Assembly (NCBI RefSeq): GCF_039541915.1
Contig: NZ_BAABHD010000084.1
Location: 705,553 to 769,552 of the forward strand
From: Nibrella saemangeumensis
Lineage (GTDB): Bacteria > Bacteroidota > Bacteroidia > Cytophagales > Spirosomataceae
Length of the DNA stretch: 64,000 bases
Direction of reading: 5' to 3'
Below, piece after piece: positions 7,235-16,243 of this stretch. The notes beneath the pieces are model-generated. The model did not search any database. It saw nothing but the letters and a program-made list of their open reading frames with translations, and was not told the origin of the DNA. The translations under genes and the position numbers were made by a program. Positions within the stretch are counted from its first letter, which is position 1. Each line of letters begins with the position of its first letter.

Positions 7235-9481
7235 ATGAAGTGTCATTCAACGAGAATAAGCTCAATCCACATCTGGAGCATTCTTTGCCTGTTGCTGGCA
7301 AGTAGTTTGAGTTGTCTTGGACAGAGCAACAAGGCAGCTATTGACAGTATACAGGCGCTGCTGAAAAATAATCCGCAGGCCGATACTAATCGTGTTAAAT
7401 TACTCTTCGAATTGGGGAATCTCTACCGGACTCAGCCTAAACAACGACGTGCTGTAGCAGAAGATGCGCTGAAATTATCCCGAAAGCTTCGGTACCGGGC
7501 AGGGGAGGGTAAGGCTTTATCAATTATTGCCCATACCTATAGAGATGAAAGCAATTTTAAACAGGCCCTGGCGGCCGGGAAGCAGGCGCTTCAGATGGCT
7601 ACTTTGCTGAACGATCAAACCCAACTGGCAACGGTTTATGAATTAATCGGCGGTATTTATTACCTACAGGGAAACTATGCTCAGGGAATGGAGTTTTTGC
7701 TTCAGGCGCTCAAACCCGCCGAAAAAAGTAATGACGAGAAACTATTAGGTAATATCCTTGGAGATATTGGGCTGGTTTATCTATCACTTGGGGATCATGA
7801 TCAGGCACTTTTTTATTTTTTACGTTCACTAAAGCTGACAGAACGTTCTGGGTCGAGAAACAGCCTAATTAAAGCGATAAATAATACTGCAGAAGCGTAT
7901 CGGTTGCTCGGCAATAATGCGAAAGCCATCGACATGTACAGCAGAGCCCTGGCGGTTGCCCGAGAAATCAATAACGACTTCTTTCTCAGTTTAATGGAAA
8001 GCAATCTGGCCAACCTGTACGAAAAACAGGGAAAGTATGCAGAGGTTTTTCCGTTTGCCTTCCGGGCTTTGGCGATTGCCCGAAATATCGATGACCAGGA
8101 AGGGGTAGCCTTTTGCTCAGACATTCTGGCCAGGGCGTACCTGCACACCAACCGCCTTGATAGTGCCCGCTGGTATGGTCTGCGTGCTTTGAAAGTGGCT
8201 CAGCAAACGGGGTTGAAAGAATACAGCCGGGATGCCAGTCAGGTTTTGGCCGAAGTCTACGCCCGGTCAAAGGATTTTGGCAATGCCTTCCAGTATCAGC
8301 AACTATACATGATTTATAAGGATAGTCTGATCAATGAAAATACCACCAAAAAGGTTGCATTGCAGCAGTATAATTACGATCTGGCCAAGAAAGAATCCCG
8401 AATCGCCCTGTTGATAAAAGATAAAAACCTACAGGCCCAGGAAGCAAAACGGCAGCGTCAGCTCCTCTATACAATTATTGTCGGACTGATTATTGTTATT
8501 GGTTTTGCCGTTATGGTGTGGCGGAACAGCCGTATCATTCAACGGGCCAATGCACTCCTGAAGCGGCAAAAGCAGGAAATTGACAGCCAGGCCCAGCGCT
8601 TACAGGTGTTGAATCTGGAGCTTAGCGAACAGAAAGAGGAGGTTGAGGCCCAGCGGGATGAACTGGAAGATACCCTGACTAAGCTGAAAGCTACCCAGGC
8701 GCAACTGATTCAGGCAGAGAAAATGGCTTCGTTAGGCGAACTGACCGCCGGTATTGCGCACGAAATTCAGAATCCACTGAACTTTGTGAATAACTTCTCG
8801 TCCTTATCAGTTCAACTGCTTAAAGAACTGGAAGATCCGCTTAAGGCTTTGCCCGAATCGGAAAGAGAATATGCCGATGAAATTCTGCATGATCTAACCC
8901 AGAACCTGCAGCGGATTAATCACCACGGAGGCCGGGCCGACGCTATCGTCAAAGGAATGCTTCAACACAGCCGGACCAGTGCCGGAAAGAAAGAACTGAC
9001 CGACATCAACGCGCTGGCCAATGAGTACCTACACCTGTCGTACCACGGCCTACAAGCGAAGAATGATCAGTTCAGTGCCGATCTCCGGCTGCATCTTGAT
9101 CCAAATCTGAACAAAGTTGAAGTAATTCCTCAGGACATCGGGCGGGTGCTGCTCAATCTGTACAACAATGCATTTTATGCTGTCCAGCATAAACAGGAAC
9201 AGCAGTTGAATGGGTATCACCCAAAAGTTGAGGTCTACACCCAGGCTGAAAAAGGTAGAATTGAGATAAAAGTGAAGGATAACGGGACAGGTATTCCAAA
9301 AGAGATAATCAACAAGATTTATCAACCATTCTTTACGACCAAACCCACTGGAGAAGGAACCGGCCTCGGTTTATCGCTCAGTTATGACATTATCACCAAA
9401 GGGCACGGGGGCGAAATGCTGGTGGAGTCGGAAGCAGGTGAGTATACGGAGATGATTATTCGACTGCCGATGGAAGTCTGA
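7235..9481 (+). CDS. TPR-input sensor histidine kinase
   Basis: A 748-residue protein with a signal peptide, tetratricopeptide repeats in the periplasm (about residues 55-370), one transmembrane segment (about 410-430, LLYTIIVGLIIVIGFAVMVW), a coiled coil, and a cytoplasmic kinase core. The H-box is GELTAGIAHEIQNPLNF (phospho-acceptor His about 509), the N-box is LLNLYNNAFYAV and the G-boxes include VKDNGTGIP and GEGTGLGLSLSYDI. The start ATG 7235 begins the signal peptide; an earlier TTG (7214) is in frame. No response regulator is adjacent. The catalytic half closely resembles that of the kinase at 16829-18796, pointing to paralogy with exchanged input domains. A strong terminator follows. 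Confidence 0.93.
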   Translation: MKCHSTRISSIHIWSILCLLLASSLSCLGQSNKAAIDSIQALLKNNPQADTNRVKLLFELGNLYRTQPKQRRAVAEDALKLSRKLRYRAGEGKALSIIAHTYRDESNFKQALAAGKQALQMATLLNDQTQLATVYELIGGIYYLQGNYAQGMEFLLQALKPAEKSNDEKLLGNILGDIGLVYLSLGDHDQALFYFLRSLKLTERSGSRNSLIKAINNTAEAYRLLGNNAKAIDMYSRALAVAREINNDFFLSLMESNLANLYEKQGKYAEVFPFAFRALAIARNIDDQEGVAFCSDILARAYLHTNRLDSARWYGLRALKVAQQTGLKEYSRDASQVLAEVYARSKDFGNAFQYQQLYMIYKDSLINENTTKKVALQQYNYDLAKKESRIALLIKDKNLQAQEAKRQRQLLYTIIVGLIIVIGFAVMVWRNSRIIQRANALLKRQKQEIDSQAQRLQVLNLELSEQKEEVEAQRDELEDTLTKLKATQAQLIQAEKMASLGELTAGIAHEIQNPLNFVNNFSSLSVQLLKELEDPLKALPESEREYADEILHDLTQNLQRINHHGGRADAIVKGMLQHSRTSAGKKELTDINALANEYLHLSYHGLQAKNDQFSADLRLHLDPNLNKVEVIPQDIGRVLLNLYNNAFYAVQHKQEQQLNGYHPKVEVYTQAEKGRIEIKVKDNGTGIPKEIINKIYQPFFTTKPTGEGTGLGLSLSYDIITKGHGGEMLVESEAGEYTEMIIRLPMEV

Positions 9482-9500
9482 TCATTGAATTTGTAGGCAA

Positions 9501-9535
9501 GAAAAAAGCAACGCAGGTACGGCGTTGCTTTTTTC
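9501..9535 (+). terminator. Bidirectional intrinsic terminator
   Basis: A perfect 14-bp stem: GAAAAAAGCAACGC (9501-9514) with GCGTTGCTTTTTTC (9522-9535), loop of seven bases. With A-runs on one side and T-runs on the other it works in both directions, between convergent genes. Confidence 0.9.
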
Positions 9536-9562
9536 TTAGATTATTAAAAGGCACTAAGTCGA

Positions 9563-10378
9563 TCAGAAATAGGCACAGTCAGGGCCACCACTGAATCCAT
9601 CTTCGTAACATTTATCATCTTTTCCACTAGTACCCTGGCGTCCGGTTTTAATCCATATCAGGTTATCATAGTCTGCATAATAGCGTTTATCCAGGACGTA
9701 TGTAAAACCGACGATATTAGCCGGCAAATTCTCGAATTTTATGAAATGGCCTGTTGCATCGCAGCGGGTTCCCTTCCCATCAGAACCTGAGGCACCACCA
9801 GTGCCACTACTAGAGCCATTGCTAAACGTCGCGATATAGTAAGGCCCTTCGGTAATAGAGCCATAGATCCTTTGTTTATATAGAGACCCTTGATCCTCTA
9901 CAATAATGTAGGCTCGTAATACATTCGAAAACGTCGGGCATTCGCTATTAGCCATTACTTCAGCCGTGGTAGATAACTGGACGATCACATTGCCTATACC
10001 GGTAGTAATGGTCTTACTGGCTGGTTTTGACGCCTTACTGTTCTGGGTGGTTTGGTAGTAGGGGTCAGTCGACGTATTACTGGTAATTGAATAATACCAT
10101 TCACTGGGACCGCCATCCGGTTCGAAGCCATATATGTATGTATAGGGAGACGTTACCATGGCCTGTGCCTGAAGGGATTCATTACCCCCACAACTGCCAT
10201 CGTAACAGGGAACGCCTTCTAAATTAACATCGTAGGGTTCGGACCTGACAACAACCCGGCTGTTGGCATTGGTTTTCTCGCTGTCCGGCAGCAGATTATC
10301 GGCAGCGGGCTGGCAACCTTCAAACGCAACGACGCTGCCCAGCAGCAGTAAACTAAGTAGTGTATTAATTCTTTGCAT
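9563..10378 (-). CDS. Putative lipoprotein of unknown function
   Basis: A 271-residue protein with a hydrophobic N-terminus (MQRINTLLSLLLLGSVVAF) followed by EGC, a possible lipobox cysteine at about residue 22. The mature part has paired cysteines (CYDGSC near residue 58; others at FSNVL-proximal CPTF and in the C-terminal KCYEDGFSGGPDCAYF), a Gly/Ser-rich stretch (GSSSGTGGASGSDGKGTRC) and many aromatic residues, suggesting a surface or secreted beta-rich domain. I recognise no family. Located alone after the kinase gene with its own terminator; a long non-coding stretch lies upstream. Confidence 0.7.
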   Translation of the reverse strand: MQRINTLLSLLLLGSVVAFEGCQPAADNLLPDSEKTNANSRVVVRSEPYDVNLEGVPCYDGSCGGNESLQAQAMVTSPYTYIYGFEPDGGPSEWYYSITSNTSTDPYYQTTQNSKASKPASKTITTGIGNVIVQLSTTAEVMANSECPTFSNVLRAYIIVEDQGSLYKQRIYGSITEGPYYIATFSNGSSSGTGGASGSDGKGTRCDATGHFIKFENLPANIVGFTYVLDKRYYADYDNLIWIKTGRQGTSGKDDKCYEDGFSGGPDCAYF

Positions 10379-10735
10379 GTGAGTAAGGATTTAAAGGTTC
10401 AGTTGTGATAAAAAATGAATAGCTAAAAAGGTCAGGTGTTTCATAGGATTTTGGTGTTGAATTGAGATGAGAAAGGTAGGGGGAAAGCGCATAGAAGGCA
10501 AGAGGCTGCCTTTGGAAATTATTTGACAGCGCCTGTATAATTTGGGCTTCTATTTACTTATTTGCTTTCTTTCATCTATAAACGCTTTGCCAATATACAT
10601 ATCACCAGCAAAACGTCTCTCAGATATTGCAGAAAGTAGGTATTAGTAACAACTTTAAGGTGAAAAAACTGTGGTCAGCCCCTATATTTTAATGTCTGTT
10701 GTCGTGTCTGTATGAGCAAACGGTATCTATACCAA
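10379..10735. other. Intergenic region without recognised gene
   Basis: 357 bases between the start of the leftward lipoprotein gene and the end of coaD, AT-rich. No ORF with coding character, no tRNA-like fold and no exact TAnnTTTG match was found; a short palindrome GGTAT-CT-ATACC lies just downstream of coaD (about 10720-10731). Function, if any, is not visible beyond promoter/terminator room. Confidence 0.4.
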
Positions 10736-11191
10736 TCAGGTTAACGCATACGGCAGAAAATCATCAACCGGCTGGCCGTATCGGTGCAGGTCGCGGATGA
10801 TGCTTGAACTAATCGGTGCCAGGTGTGGGGAGGTAATTAGAAACACCGTTTCTACTTCAGCGTAGATATGCCGGTTTACCTGTGCGATGCTGTTTTCGTA
10901 TTCGAAATCGGTGGTGTTGCGCAGGCCGCGTAGCAGAAAGCGGGCACCCAGTTCGCGGGCCACATTGGCCGTCAGGTCCTCGTAGGTTACTACCCGAATG
11001 GCCGGATACGCCTGAAAGGTTTCTTCAATCCAGCCCACCATCTGTTCCAGCGGAAAATACCGTTGTTTGTTTGCGTTTCTTCCAATACCAATAACGATCT
11101 CGTCGAATAGCTGAAGTCCTCGCAGCACTATATCTTCGTGGCCCTTGGTAAACGGGTCGAAGGAGCCGGGGAAGAGGGCGATTTTTTTCAT
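10736..11191 (-). CDS. coaD: Pantetheine-phosphate adenylyltransferase
   Basis: Transfers AMP from ATP to 4'-phosphopantetheine, the penultimate step of coenzyme A synthesis. The 151-residue protein shows the HxGH-type nucleotidyltransferase signature GSFDPFTKGHEDI near the N-terminus (with TKGH at the catalytic position), RGLRNTTDFEYE in the middle and the ISSSIIRDL motif near the C-terminus. Length is normal. It lies immediately downstream of a DUF3822-type gene on the same strand, an arrangement that recurs in Bacteroidota. Confidence 0.95.
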   Translation of the reverse strand: MKKIALFPGSFDPFTKGHEDIVLRGLQLFDEIVIGIGRNANKQRYFPLEQMVGWIEETFQAYPAIRVVTYEDLTANVARELGARFLLRGLRNTTDFEYENSIAQVNRHIYAEVETVFLITSPHLAPISSSIIRDLHRYGQPVDDFLPYALT

Positions 11192-11252
11192 GGTGGGCTA
11201 CAATGCGCTCCCGAAATAATAACCGAAAATTGGATTCTGCAAACGCAGCCAA

Positions 11253-12152
11253 TCAGCGCCCGGCGTTAAAGGGTAACAGCGCCAGCCCGTACAGGCTGAT
11301 ATAGCGGTGGTCGGGCAGGTCGTCGAAACCCGCAGTGAGTGTCAGGCCGGGGGGGGTATGGCCAAATGACAAATGGGGCAGAAACCGGGTCAGTTCGGTG
11401 TAAATGTCAGCAAAAGGCGTAATCTCGCCGTACAGCAGTGCATTAACGGAATACGGTTCCAGGTTCAGTTCGGCAATGACGTACAGTATGTAATAAGCGA
11501 GATCCTGCGCCTGCTTGTAACCAAACCGGTTGCAGTATATCAGCCGGCGGTTCGAGTGCAGAATAATCGTGATAAACTCATTTTCGAAATACAGCAGCAG
11601 GTTCTGCGTGCTGGGCAGTTCCCGATCTACGGCCGTGGCGGCCCGGATGAGGGCGCTCGTCTGGTGAACAAACGTTAGTTGCTGCAGGGGGTAGGTCGCC
11701 GAAAAATAATCGGCCAGCGGGTGCTCGGCATTAAAGACAGAATAGAAGCCTTCTTCGTGTTCGTATGCCTGGGCAAATTCGTGGGCGGGTAGGGCATTAC
11801 CCCGCATCAGCGACAGGTAGCTGTTGGCGTACTCCCTGCGGAACAGGTTGCCGGGAACCAGCGTAAACGAACCAGAATTGATGGCAATCCGGATTTCCTG
11901 CCATTGGCTGATCTGTAATATCGGATTGCCCTGAAACAACGCAGGCAGGGCTTCGGAAGCCGGCCGCTCGGTAAGGAGCGACGGAAAAGCGTAGTCTTCC
12001 AGCCAGCAGCAGTGCCGGTTTTGGTCAAGTAAGGCAAACCGGAACCGATCTTTGCTGACTTCCAGACACAGCACAGACTTTTCGGCCTGCGAAGCGTCAA
12101 ATTGATCCTGACGGACGGCAACAGTCGGGGAAATAGCAATTTCGGTTTGCAC
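11253..12152 (-). CDS. DUF3822-family protein
   Basis: A 299-residue protein with no signal peptide. It contains ASKHA-like features, including LCLEVSKDRFRFALLD near the N-terminus and NLLLYFENEFITIIL in the second half, as expected for the DUF3822 family, whose fold resembles actin-like ATPases but whose function is unknown. It is followed after 61 bases by coaD on the same strand; this neighbourhood is conserved in the phylum and supports the family call. The role in CoA synthesis, if any, is not established. Confidence 0.75.
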   Translation of the reverse strand: MQTEIAISPTVAVRQDQFDASQAEKSVLCLEVSKDRFRFALLDQNRHCCWLEDYAFPSLLTERPASEALPALFQGNPILQISQWQEIRIAINSGSFTLVPGNLFRREYANSYLSLMRGNALPAHEFAQAYEHEEGFYSVFNAEHPLADYFSATYPLQQLTFVHQTSALIRAATAVDRELPSTQNLLLYFENEFITIILHSNRRLIYCNRFGYKQAQDLAYYILYVIAELNLEPYSVNALLYGEITPFADIYTELTRFLPHLSFGHTPPGLTLTAGFDDLPDHRYISLYGLALLPFNAGR

Positions 12153-12210
12153 AGATAAGGAAGTAAAAGCTCTGAACTACTAAATTATACACCGACAGGT
12201 TGTAAACCTA

Positions 12211-12726
12211 CTATTGTTTCAAATAACCCGTCAATTCAAATACATCTTTGATTGAACGGCATCGCTGAAAGAGCGTGTGGACTTCTTCGGGCGGGTAGCT
12301 TTTGATTTCCTCAAAGGACATTAGCCGTACTTCTTCAATGATCTGGCCGTCGAGGCTCATCTCGGGGTCGGAGCCTTGCCGGATCTGGCCGCCCGTTGCT
12401 TTGACCGCAAAGAACAGTTCCAGGGCGTGAAGGGGAGGCTGCATAAACTCGTTGACAAAGAGCAGTTCGCCAACGGCAATATCCAGTCCTGTTTCCTCCT
12501 TAAACTCGCGAACAAGGGCTTCATGCGCATTTTCGCCAAACTGGGCTCCTCCACCGGGTGGGCACCAGAACGTATCCGTGGGGCCTATACCCCGGTGGCG
12601 TACCATCAGTAACCGGTCCTTTTCACTGTATATACCACATACCCGCAACCGCAGCCGGTTGCCATATAACTTTGTGACTTCTTCGCGCGCTTTATCCAAC
12701 GTCTGATTCTGTAAATTGACGTACAA
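12211..12726 (-). CDS. NUDIX hydrolase
   Basis: A 171-residue single-domain NUDIX protein. The Nudix box is complete: GGGAQFGENAHEALVREFKE followed by ETGL, providing the metal-coordinating glutamates. A WCPPGGG segment precedes it. Residues outside the box (YGNRLRLRVCGIYSEKDRLLMVRHRG) fit a short-chain house-cleaning hydrolase acting on nucleotide diphosphates. The substrate is unknown. It is co-directional with the DUF3822/coaD pair, 58 bases upstream of DUF3822, and may be transcribed with them. Confidence 0.88.
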   Translation of the reverse strand: MYVNLQNQTLDKAREEVTKLYGNRLRLRVCGIYSEKDRLLMVRHRGIGPTDTFWCPPGGGAQFGENAHEALVREFKEETGLDIAVGELLFVNEFMQPPLHALELFFAVKATGGQIRQGSDPEMSLDGQIIEEVRLMSFEEIKSYPPEEVHTLFQRCRSIKDVFELTGYLKQ

Positions 12727-12763
12727 ATATACGAAGAAGCCACTATACGCAGTCAGTTACCGG

Positions 12764-12791
12764 GCGGTTCGGGCGTGCATACCCGAACCGC
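12764..12791 (-). terminator. Hairpin downstream of the CBS gene
   Basis: Perfect 10-bp stem GCGGTTCGGG (12764-12773) with CCCGAACCGC (12782-12791), loop eight bases, just beyond the CBS-domain stop codon on the reverse strand. No T-tract, so it is a candidate only. Confidence 0.5.
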
Positions 12792-12827
12792 TGATCGTAT
12801 ATGGCCAGAGGGGTGGGGTGCCAAAGG

Positions 12828-13265
12828 TCAGTAGGGGCTACCCGAAATGTAACTTTCCAGAGAGTCGATGTGATTTTTTTGGTCCCTGATGATAGCCGCC
12901 ACGACATCGTTGATGGAGATGATACCTGTAAGTTGTTCGGCCTCGATAACCGGAAGGTGACGGATGTGTTTGCTGGACATCAGGAGCATGGCCTCATCCA
13001 GCCGCTGGTCGGGGTCAACGGTTATTAGTTTTTCGGTCATAACCTCCCGAATGTACGTGTCTTTGGAGGCCCGGCCGAGCAGAATGCCTTTGCGGGCGTA
13101 ATCTCGCTCCGAAAAAATGCCCGAGAGCTGACCGTCGTCAATAACGAGAACAGCGCCAATATTTTTTTCGGCCATCAGTTGCAGGGCTTCGTAAACGGTA
13201 GCGTCGGAGGTAACGGAGTAAATGGTGTCAATGGGTTTAGATTTAAGGACATGCCGTATCTTCAT
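12828..13265 (-). CDS. Stand-alone tandem CBS-domain protein
   Basis: A 145-residue cytoplasmic protein made of two CBS domains (MKIRHVLKSKPIDTIYSVT..., then MTEKLITVDPDQRLDEAMLL...), which together form a Bateman module that binds adenine nucleotides in many families. The recognisable start is ATG 13265; the reverse-strand frame runs further up (to 13469) but those residues overlap the divergent gene and look non-coding. Partner enzyme is unknown. It is divergent from an Rdx/SelW-like gene. Confidence 0.88.
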   Translation of the reverse strand: MKIRHVLKSKPIDTIYSVTSDATVYEALQLMAEKNIGAVLVIDDGQLSGIFSERDYARKGILLGRASKDTYIREVMTEKLITVDPDQRLDEAMLLMSSKHIRHLPVIEAEQLTGIISINDVVAAIIRDQKNHIDSLESYISGSPY

Positions 13266-13377
13266 ATTGTTTAGGGGGTTAAAGTACCTGCTAAAAATAG
13301 TTCGCAGAAAAGTTAAAAGCAATCTTGCTTCCTTTATACATATAAACTTCTCCAGCCTGTTTGGGTTACTTTGCGAA

Positions 13378-13656
13378 ATGAAACCGGTTATTACTATAGG
13401 ATATTGCCCGAAATGCGGCTGGCTGCTGCGGTCGGCCTGGATGGCCCAGGAGTTGCTCACTACCTTCACCGATGATATTCACGGAGTATTGCTGCACCCC
13501 TCCGAAATTAGCGGCCGATTCTGGGTCAACATCGACGACCAGACGATCTTTGACCGTAAGGAAGCCGGCCGCTTTCCCGACATTAAAGAGCTAAAGCAAC
13601 TGGTGCGGGATATCGTGAACCCCGAAAAGGGTCTGGGTCACTCAGATCGGAAATGA
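13378..13656 (+). CDS. SelT/SelW/SelH (Rdx) family protein, Cys form
   Basis: A 92-residue thioredoxin-like protein. It begins MKPVITIGYCPKCGWLLR, with a CxxC motif in the position where animal selenoproteins carry Cys-x-x-Sec; here both are cysteines, so no selenocysteine machinery is needed. The C-terminal part (GRFPDIKELKQLVRDIV) matches the Rdx family. Role: probably a small redox protein; partner unknown. The start ATG 13378 is chosen because the domain begins there, even though the frame extends 52 codons upstream. A very long hairpin follows directly. Confidence 0.85.
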   Translation: MKPVITIGYCPKCGWLLRSAWMAQELLTTFTDDIHGVLLHPSEISGRFWVNIDDQTIFDRKEAGRFPDIKELKQLVRDIVNPEKGLGHSDRK

Positions 13657-13659
13657 GTA

Positions 13660-13720
13660 GGGAAACGTCCCTAAACCGCACTGTCAGAATTGGTTGACGG
13701 TGCGGTTTAGGGACGTTCCC
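13660..13720 (+). terminator. Long hairpin after the Rdx gene
   Basis: A near-perfect stem of about 26 pairs: arm 13660-13686 against 13695-13720 with one bulged A and one G-U pair. The arms contain CGTCCCTAAACCGCAC and its complement. It begins three bases after the stop codon. Unusually long for an intrinsic terminator. Confidence 0.7.
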
Positions 13721-13786
13721 CTTGAAATATACCAGCGAAAAAATAATGGATGAACTGTGCTCAATCGTGCATAAAAAGGTATTTGC

Positions 13787-14098
13787 TTAATTTGCCGTAT
13801 CTGCAATTATCAAGGTATCAACCGTTCCCTGGTAGCGGTCGTCGATGTTGCCTGATCCATCCCGTAACAGGAGCGAAACCCGATAACTAACCGAATTACC
13901 GTTTATGGTAGGGTCGCTTATATCTACAATCTGCCGCAATATGTGATGGTCGCCATCCGAATAACGCACATCAAAACCATTCAACGCAATTTGTGCTGAG
14001 CGCACCTGACTGGGAAAACTTACCGTTCTGGGTTCATTTTGAATCTGCCCCTTGGTCGGATCGAATACAACCCGATCCCTGATAAATCGTATTGCCAT
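13787..14098 (-). CDS. Small protein of unknown function
   Basis: A roughly 103-residue protein (112 if an upstream ATG at 14125 is used). The sequence contains alternating hydrophobic residues and the pieces RSAQIALNGFDVRYSDGDHH and VSYRVSLLLRDGSGNIDDRY, typical of a compact beta-sandwich, without signal peptide or transmembrane segment. I recognise no family. It stands alone between the long hairpin and the TPR lipoprotein gene, so context gives no clue. Confidence 0.55.
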   Translation of the reverse strand: MAIRFIRDRVVFDPTKGQIQNEPRTVSFPSQVRSAQIALNGFDVRYSDGDHHILRQIVDISDPTINGNSVSYRVSLLLRDGSGNIDDRYQGTVDTLIIADTAN

Positions 14099-14277
14099 TT
14101 TTTTAGAATGTTTACTGATGTACAATTAGTAAATAGAGATTTTAGATGCATATTTTTTCCGTTATTCATTCGCTGATACACTTTTAGTCGCCGGAATCTG
14201 GCTTTAAGGAAACACGTTTGCAAAAATATTTTGAAATTCAGTTAGGGATGAAACTGCATCTGCTCCCGGAAGCAAGT

Positions 14278-16029
14278 TCACATAAATCTTGCCGATACCA
14301 GCTTGGTATCGGCCCATTTCCAGGCTTCATTAAACTGCGTCTGAGTCGCCTGAGCACGGGCGTTGGCACCTTGTCCTTCCAATGCCTTTTGTAAGCCAAA
14401 TAAGGCCCACCCGTTGCGGGGAAATATGGCCAGGTCTTCCCTAAACACCTGTTCCGCTTCTTTCCAGCGTTTGGCTTCCAGCAGCACCGCACCCAGATGA
14501 TGGCGGACAGAGAACAGCCAGTCGGGCGGCTCGTTGTAGTTCAGCTTATCTTCCAGCGCTACCGCTTCCCGCAGCAACAATAGGCTCTGGTTGAAGTTTT
14601 TCTCTTTGGCGGCAATCTCACCCTGTAGTACCCGGCGGGCAATCTGCAGCAAATCGTAGGTCGAGTTGATGTTCCAGACGGTCAGTGCCTTCAGCGCCGT
14701 GTCGTTGGCCAGTTTGGTGAGCTGAGCAAGTTCTGCTTTACTGTTGGCCAGGTTATTTTTGCCGAGAAAGGCCATTCCCCTGGCGTAGTGGCGGATCGCT
14801 TTCGGATAAGGCAGGGTAGGCTCCTCATCCTTCATTTGCAGAATATCGTCCCATAACCCAAATTTAATCGCTACGTAATAGGGTTGGGTATAATAGTGCT
14901 GTAGCGTGCCCCAGCCCGGTTCTTTCATGATCGTCCGGTCGGTTTCGGCAGCCATCTGCCGGGCTGCTTCCATAGCCGTTTTGCGGTTTCCTTCCAGTGT
15001 AGCCAGCGTAGCGATAAAATGGATGTTGTGCGGATAATAAGCCAGCGGATACGCTCCCTGCGCGTGAAGCTCGTCTAAGTAAGTGCGGTCGGCCTGGACG
15101 GCCCGCTGGTTAGCTACGGTGCCGTCGTGGTAGTTACCCGTCCGGATATAGATATGCGACGGCATATGCTCCAGGTGGCCTGCACCGGGAACGCGCTTTT
15201 CAAGGAACCGGGCGCTGTTCATGCCCCGCTCCGGCTGCCGCGATGCTTCCACCGCGTGAATATAAAAATGGTGCATACCCAGGTGATTAGGGTACTTCCT
15301 AAGCAGTCGTTCCAGCGTGGCGACAATCTCCGGTGTCCAGGGTTGAGGTTTGCCGTCTTTTTTCCAGAGGTCCCACGGGTGCAGATCCATAATGGATTCG
15401 GCGTACAGCGCCCCAATGTCGGCATCGTCCGGGAACTGCTGGTACACTTCTTTCATGGCTGCGGAGTAGGCCTTGTCGTAAGGGCCCCGGTCGGCCACGG
15501 GTTGGGCCGGGTAGCGTTTGGTGAGGGCGTCGATGAGCGCCTGTTCTTTGGGCGTTGTTTTGGCGGCCAGTTGGCGGGCTTGCTGCACGGCCTGGTAAGC
15601 ACGGTCATAATTATCATCCTCCATACCGGCATTGTAGTTTGGGCCCAGCACGTAGCTGTAGCCCCAGTAGCAGGCGGCACAGGACGAGTCGAGCCGGGTG
15701 GCTTCAAAGAAGGAGCGGGCCGCTTCGGCGTGGTTGAAACCGTAGGCCAGCATCAGCCCCTGATCGAAATAACGTTGCGCTTCGGGGTTTTGGGTGGTAA
15801 TGGGGAAGTGGATACCGTCGAGACCTTTGAGCAACGGCGCTTTCCGGGATGATGCATACCAAGCCTTGTCGGTGGTTTGCGTGCCGCAGACCGGGACCTT
15901 GTTCGATACGGCAGCGGCCGTATTGCCTGCTTCAGTGTTTGTGGAGTTGGCATCCGTCTGGCTGGCTTTTCGCTCACAGCCAGCCAGCAGGAGGAGGGCT
16001 ACCAGTGGCCCGGTCAATGCCTTTTTCAT
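14278..16029 (-). CDS. TPR-repeat lipoprotein
   Basis: A 583-residue exported protein. The N-terminus MKKALTGPLVALLLLAGCER carries a lipobox (LAGC), so it is a likely lipoprotein. Several tetratricopeptide-like segments follow, such as EAQRYFDQGLMLAYGFNHAE, ARSFFEATRLDSSCAACYWG, LRKYPNHLGMHHFYIHAVEA and, near the end, WKEAEQVFREDLAIFPRNGW. A pair of cysteines (SSCAAC) sits in an early repeat. Such proteins scaffold protein-protein contacts; no specific function can be assigned. Its stop overlaps nothing and it is transcribed leftward, away from ssrA. Confidence 0.82.
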   Translation of the reverse strand: MKKALTGPLVALLLLAGCERKASQTDANSTNTEAGNTAAAVSNKVPVCGTQTTDKAWYASSRKAPLLKGLDGIHFPITTQNPEAQRYFDQGLMLAYGFNHAEAARSFFEATRLDSSCAACYWGYSYVLGPNYNAGMEDDNYDRAYQAVQQARQLAAKTTPKEQALIDALTKRYPAQPVADRGPYDKAYSAAMKEVYQQFPDDADIGALYAESIMDLHPWDLWKKDGKPQPWTPEIVATLERLLRKYPNHLGMHHFYIHAVEASRQPERGMNSARFLEKRVPGAGHLEHMPSHIYIRTGNYHDGTVANQRAVQADRTYLDELHAQGAYPLAYYPHNIHFIATLATLEGNRKTAMEAARQMAAETDRTIMKEPGWGTLQHYYTQPYYVAIKFGLWDDILQMKDEEPTLPYPKAIRHYARGMAFLGKNNLANSKAELAQLTKLANDTALKALTVWNINSTYDLLQIARRVLQGEIAAKEKNFNQSLLLLREAVALEDKLNYNEPPDWLFSVRHHLGAVLLEAKRWKEAEQVFREDLAIFPRNGWALFGLQKALEGQGANARAQATQTQFNEAWKWADTKLVSARFM

Positions 16030-16202
16030 AACAGTGGTATCGGGTATATGGTCCTGGTTGAAGGCACATTGTTAAGAGAAAGGTAAGAAACTGGCTGACT
16101 ATGAGCAAGAAGTAAATTTTTCCAGGAAGGCTTTTTGTGTAAACGGCACTTCCGGGAACCCACTGGCAGGGTAATAGTGTTTTCTATTTGCAAGGGAAAT
16201 TA

Positions 16203-16210
16203 TATCTTTG
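16203..16210 (+). promoter_or_regulatory. -7 element of the ssrA promoter
   Basis: TATCTTTG is an exact TAnnTTTG match 34 bases before the mature 5' end of tmRNA, consistent with a precursor whose leader is removed by RNase P. The -33 part is unclear. Confidence 0.55.
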
Positions 16211-16243
16211 CAACTCTTATACGCCCACCACGGCAGACAATCT

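Noticed and set aside
13266..13469. Longer N-terminus for the CBS-domain protein
   Set aside because: The added residues overlap the divergent Rdx gene and show no domain; the CBS fold begins at ATG 13265.
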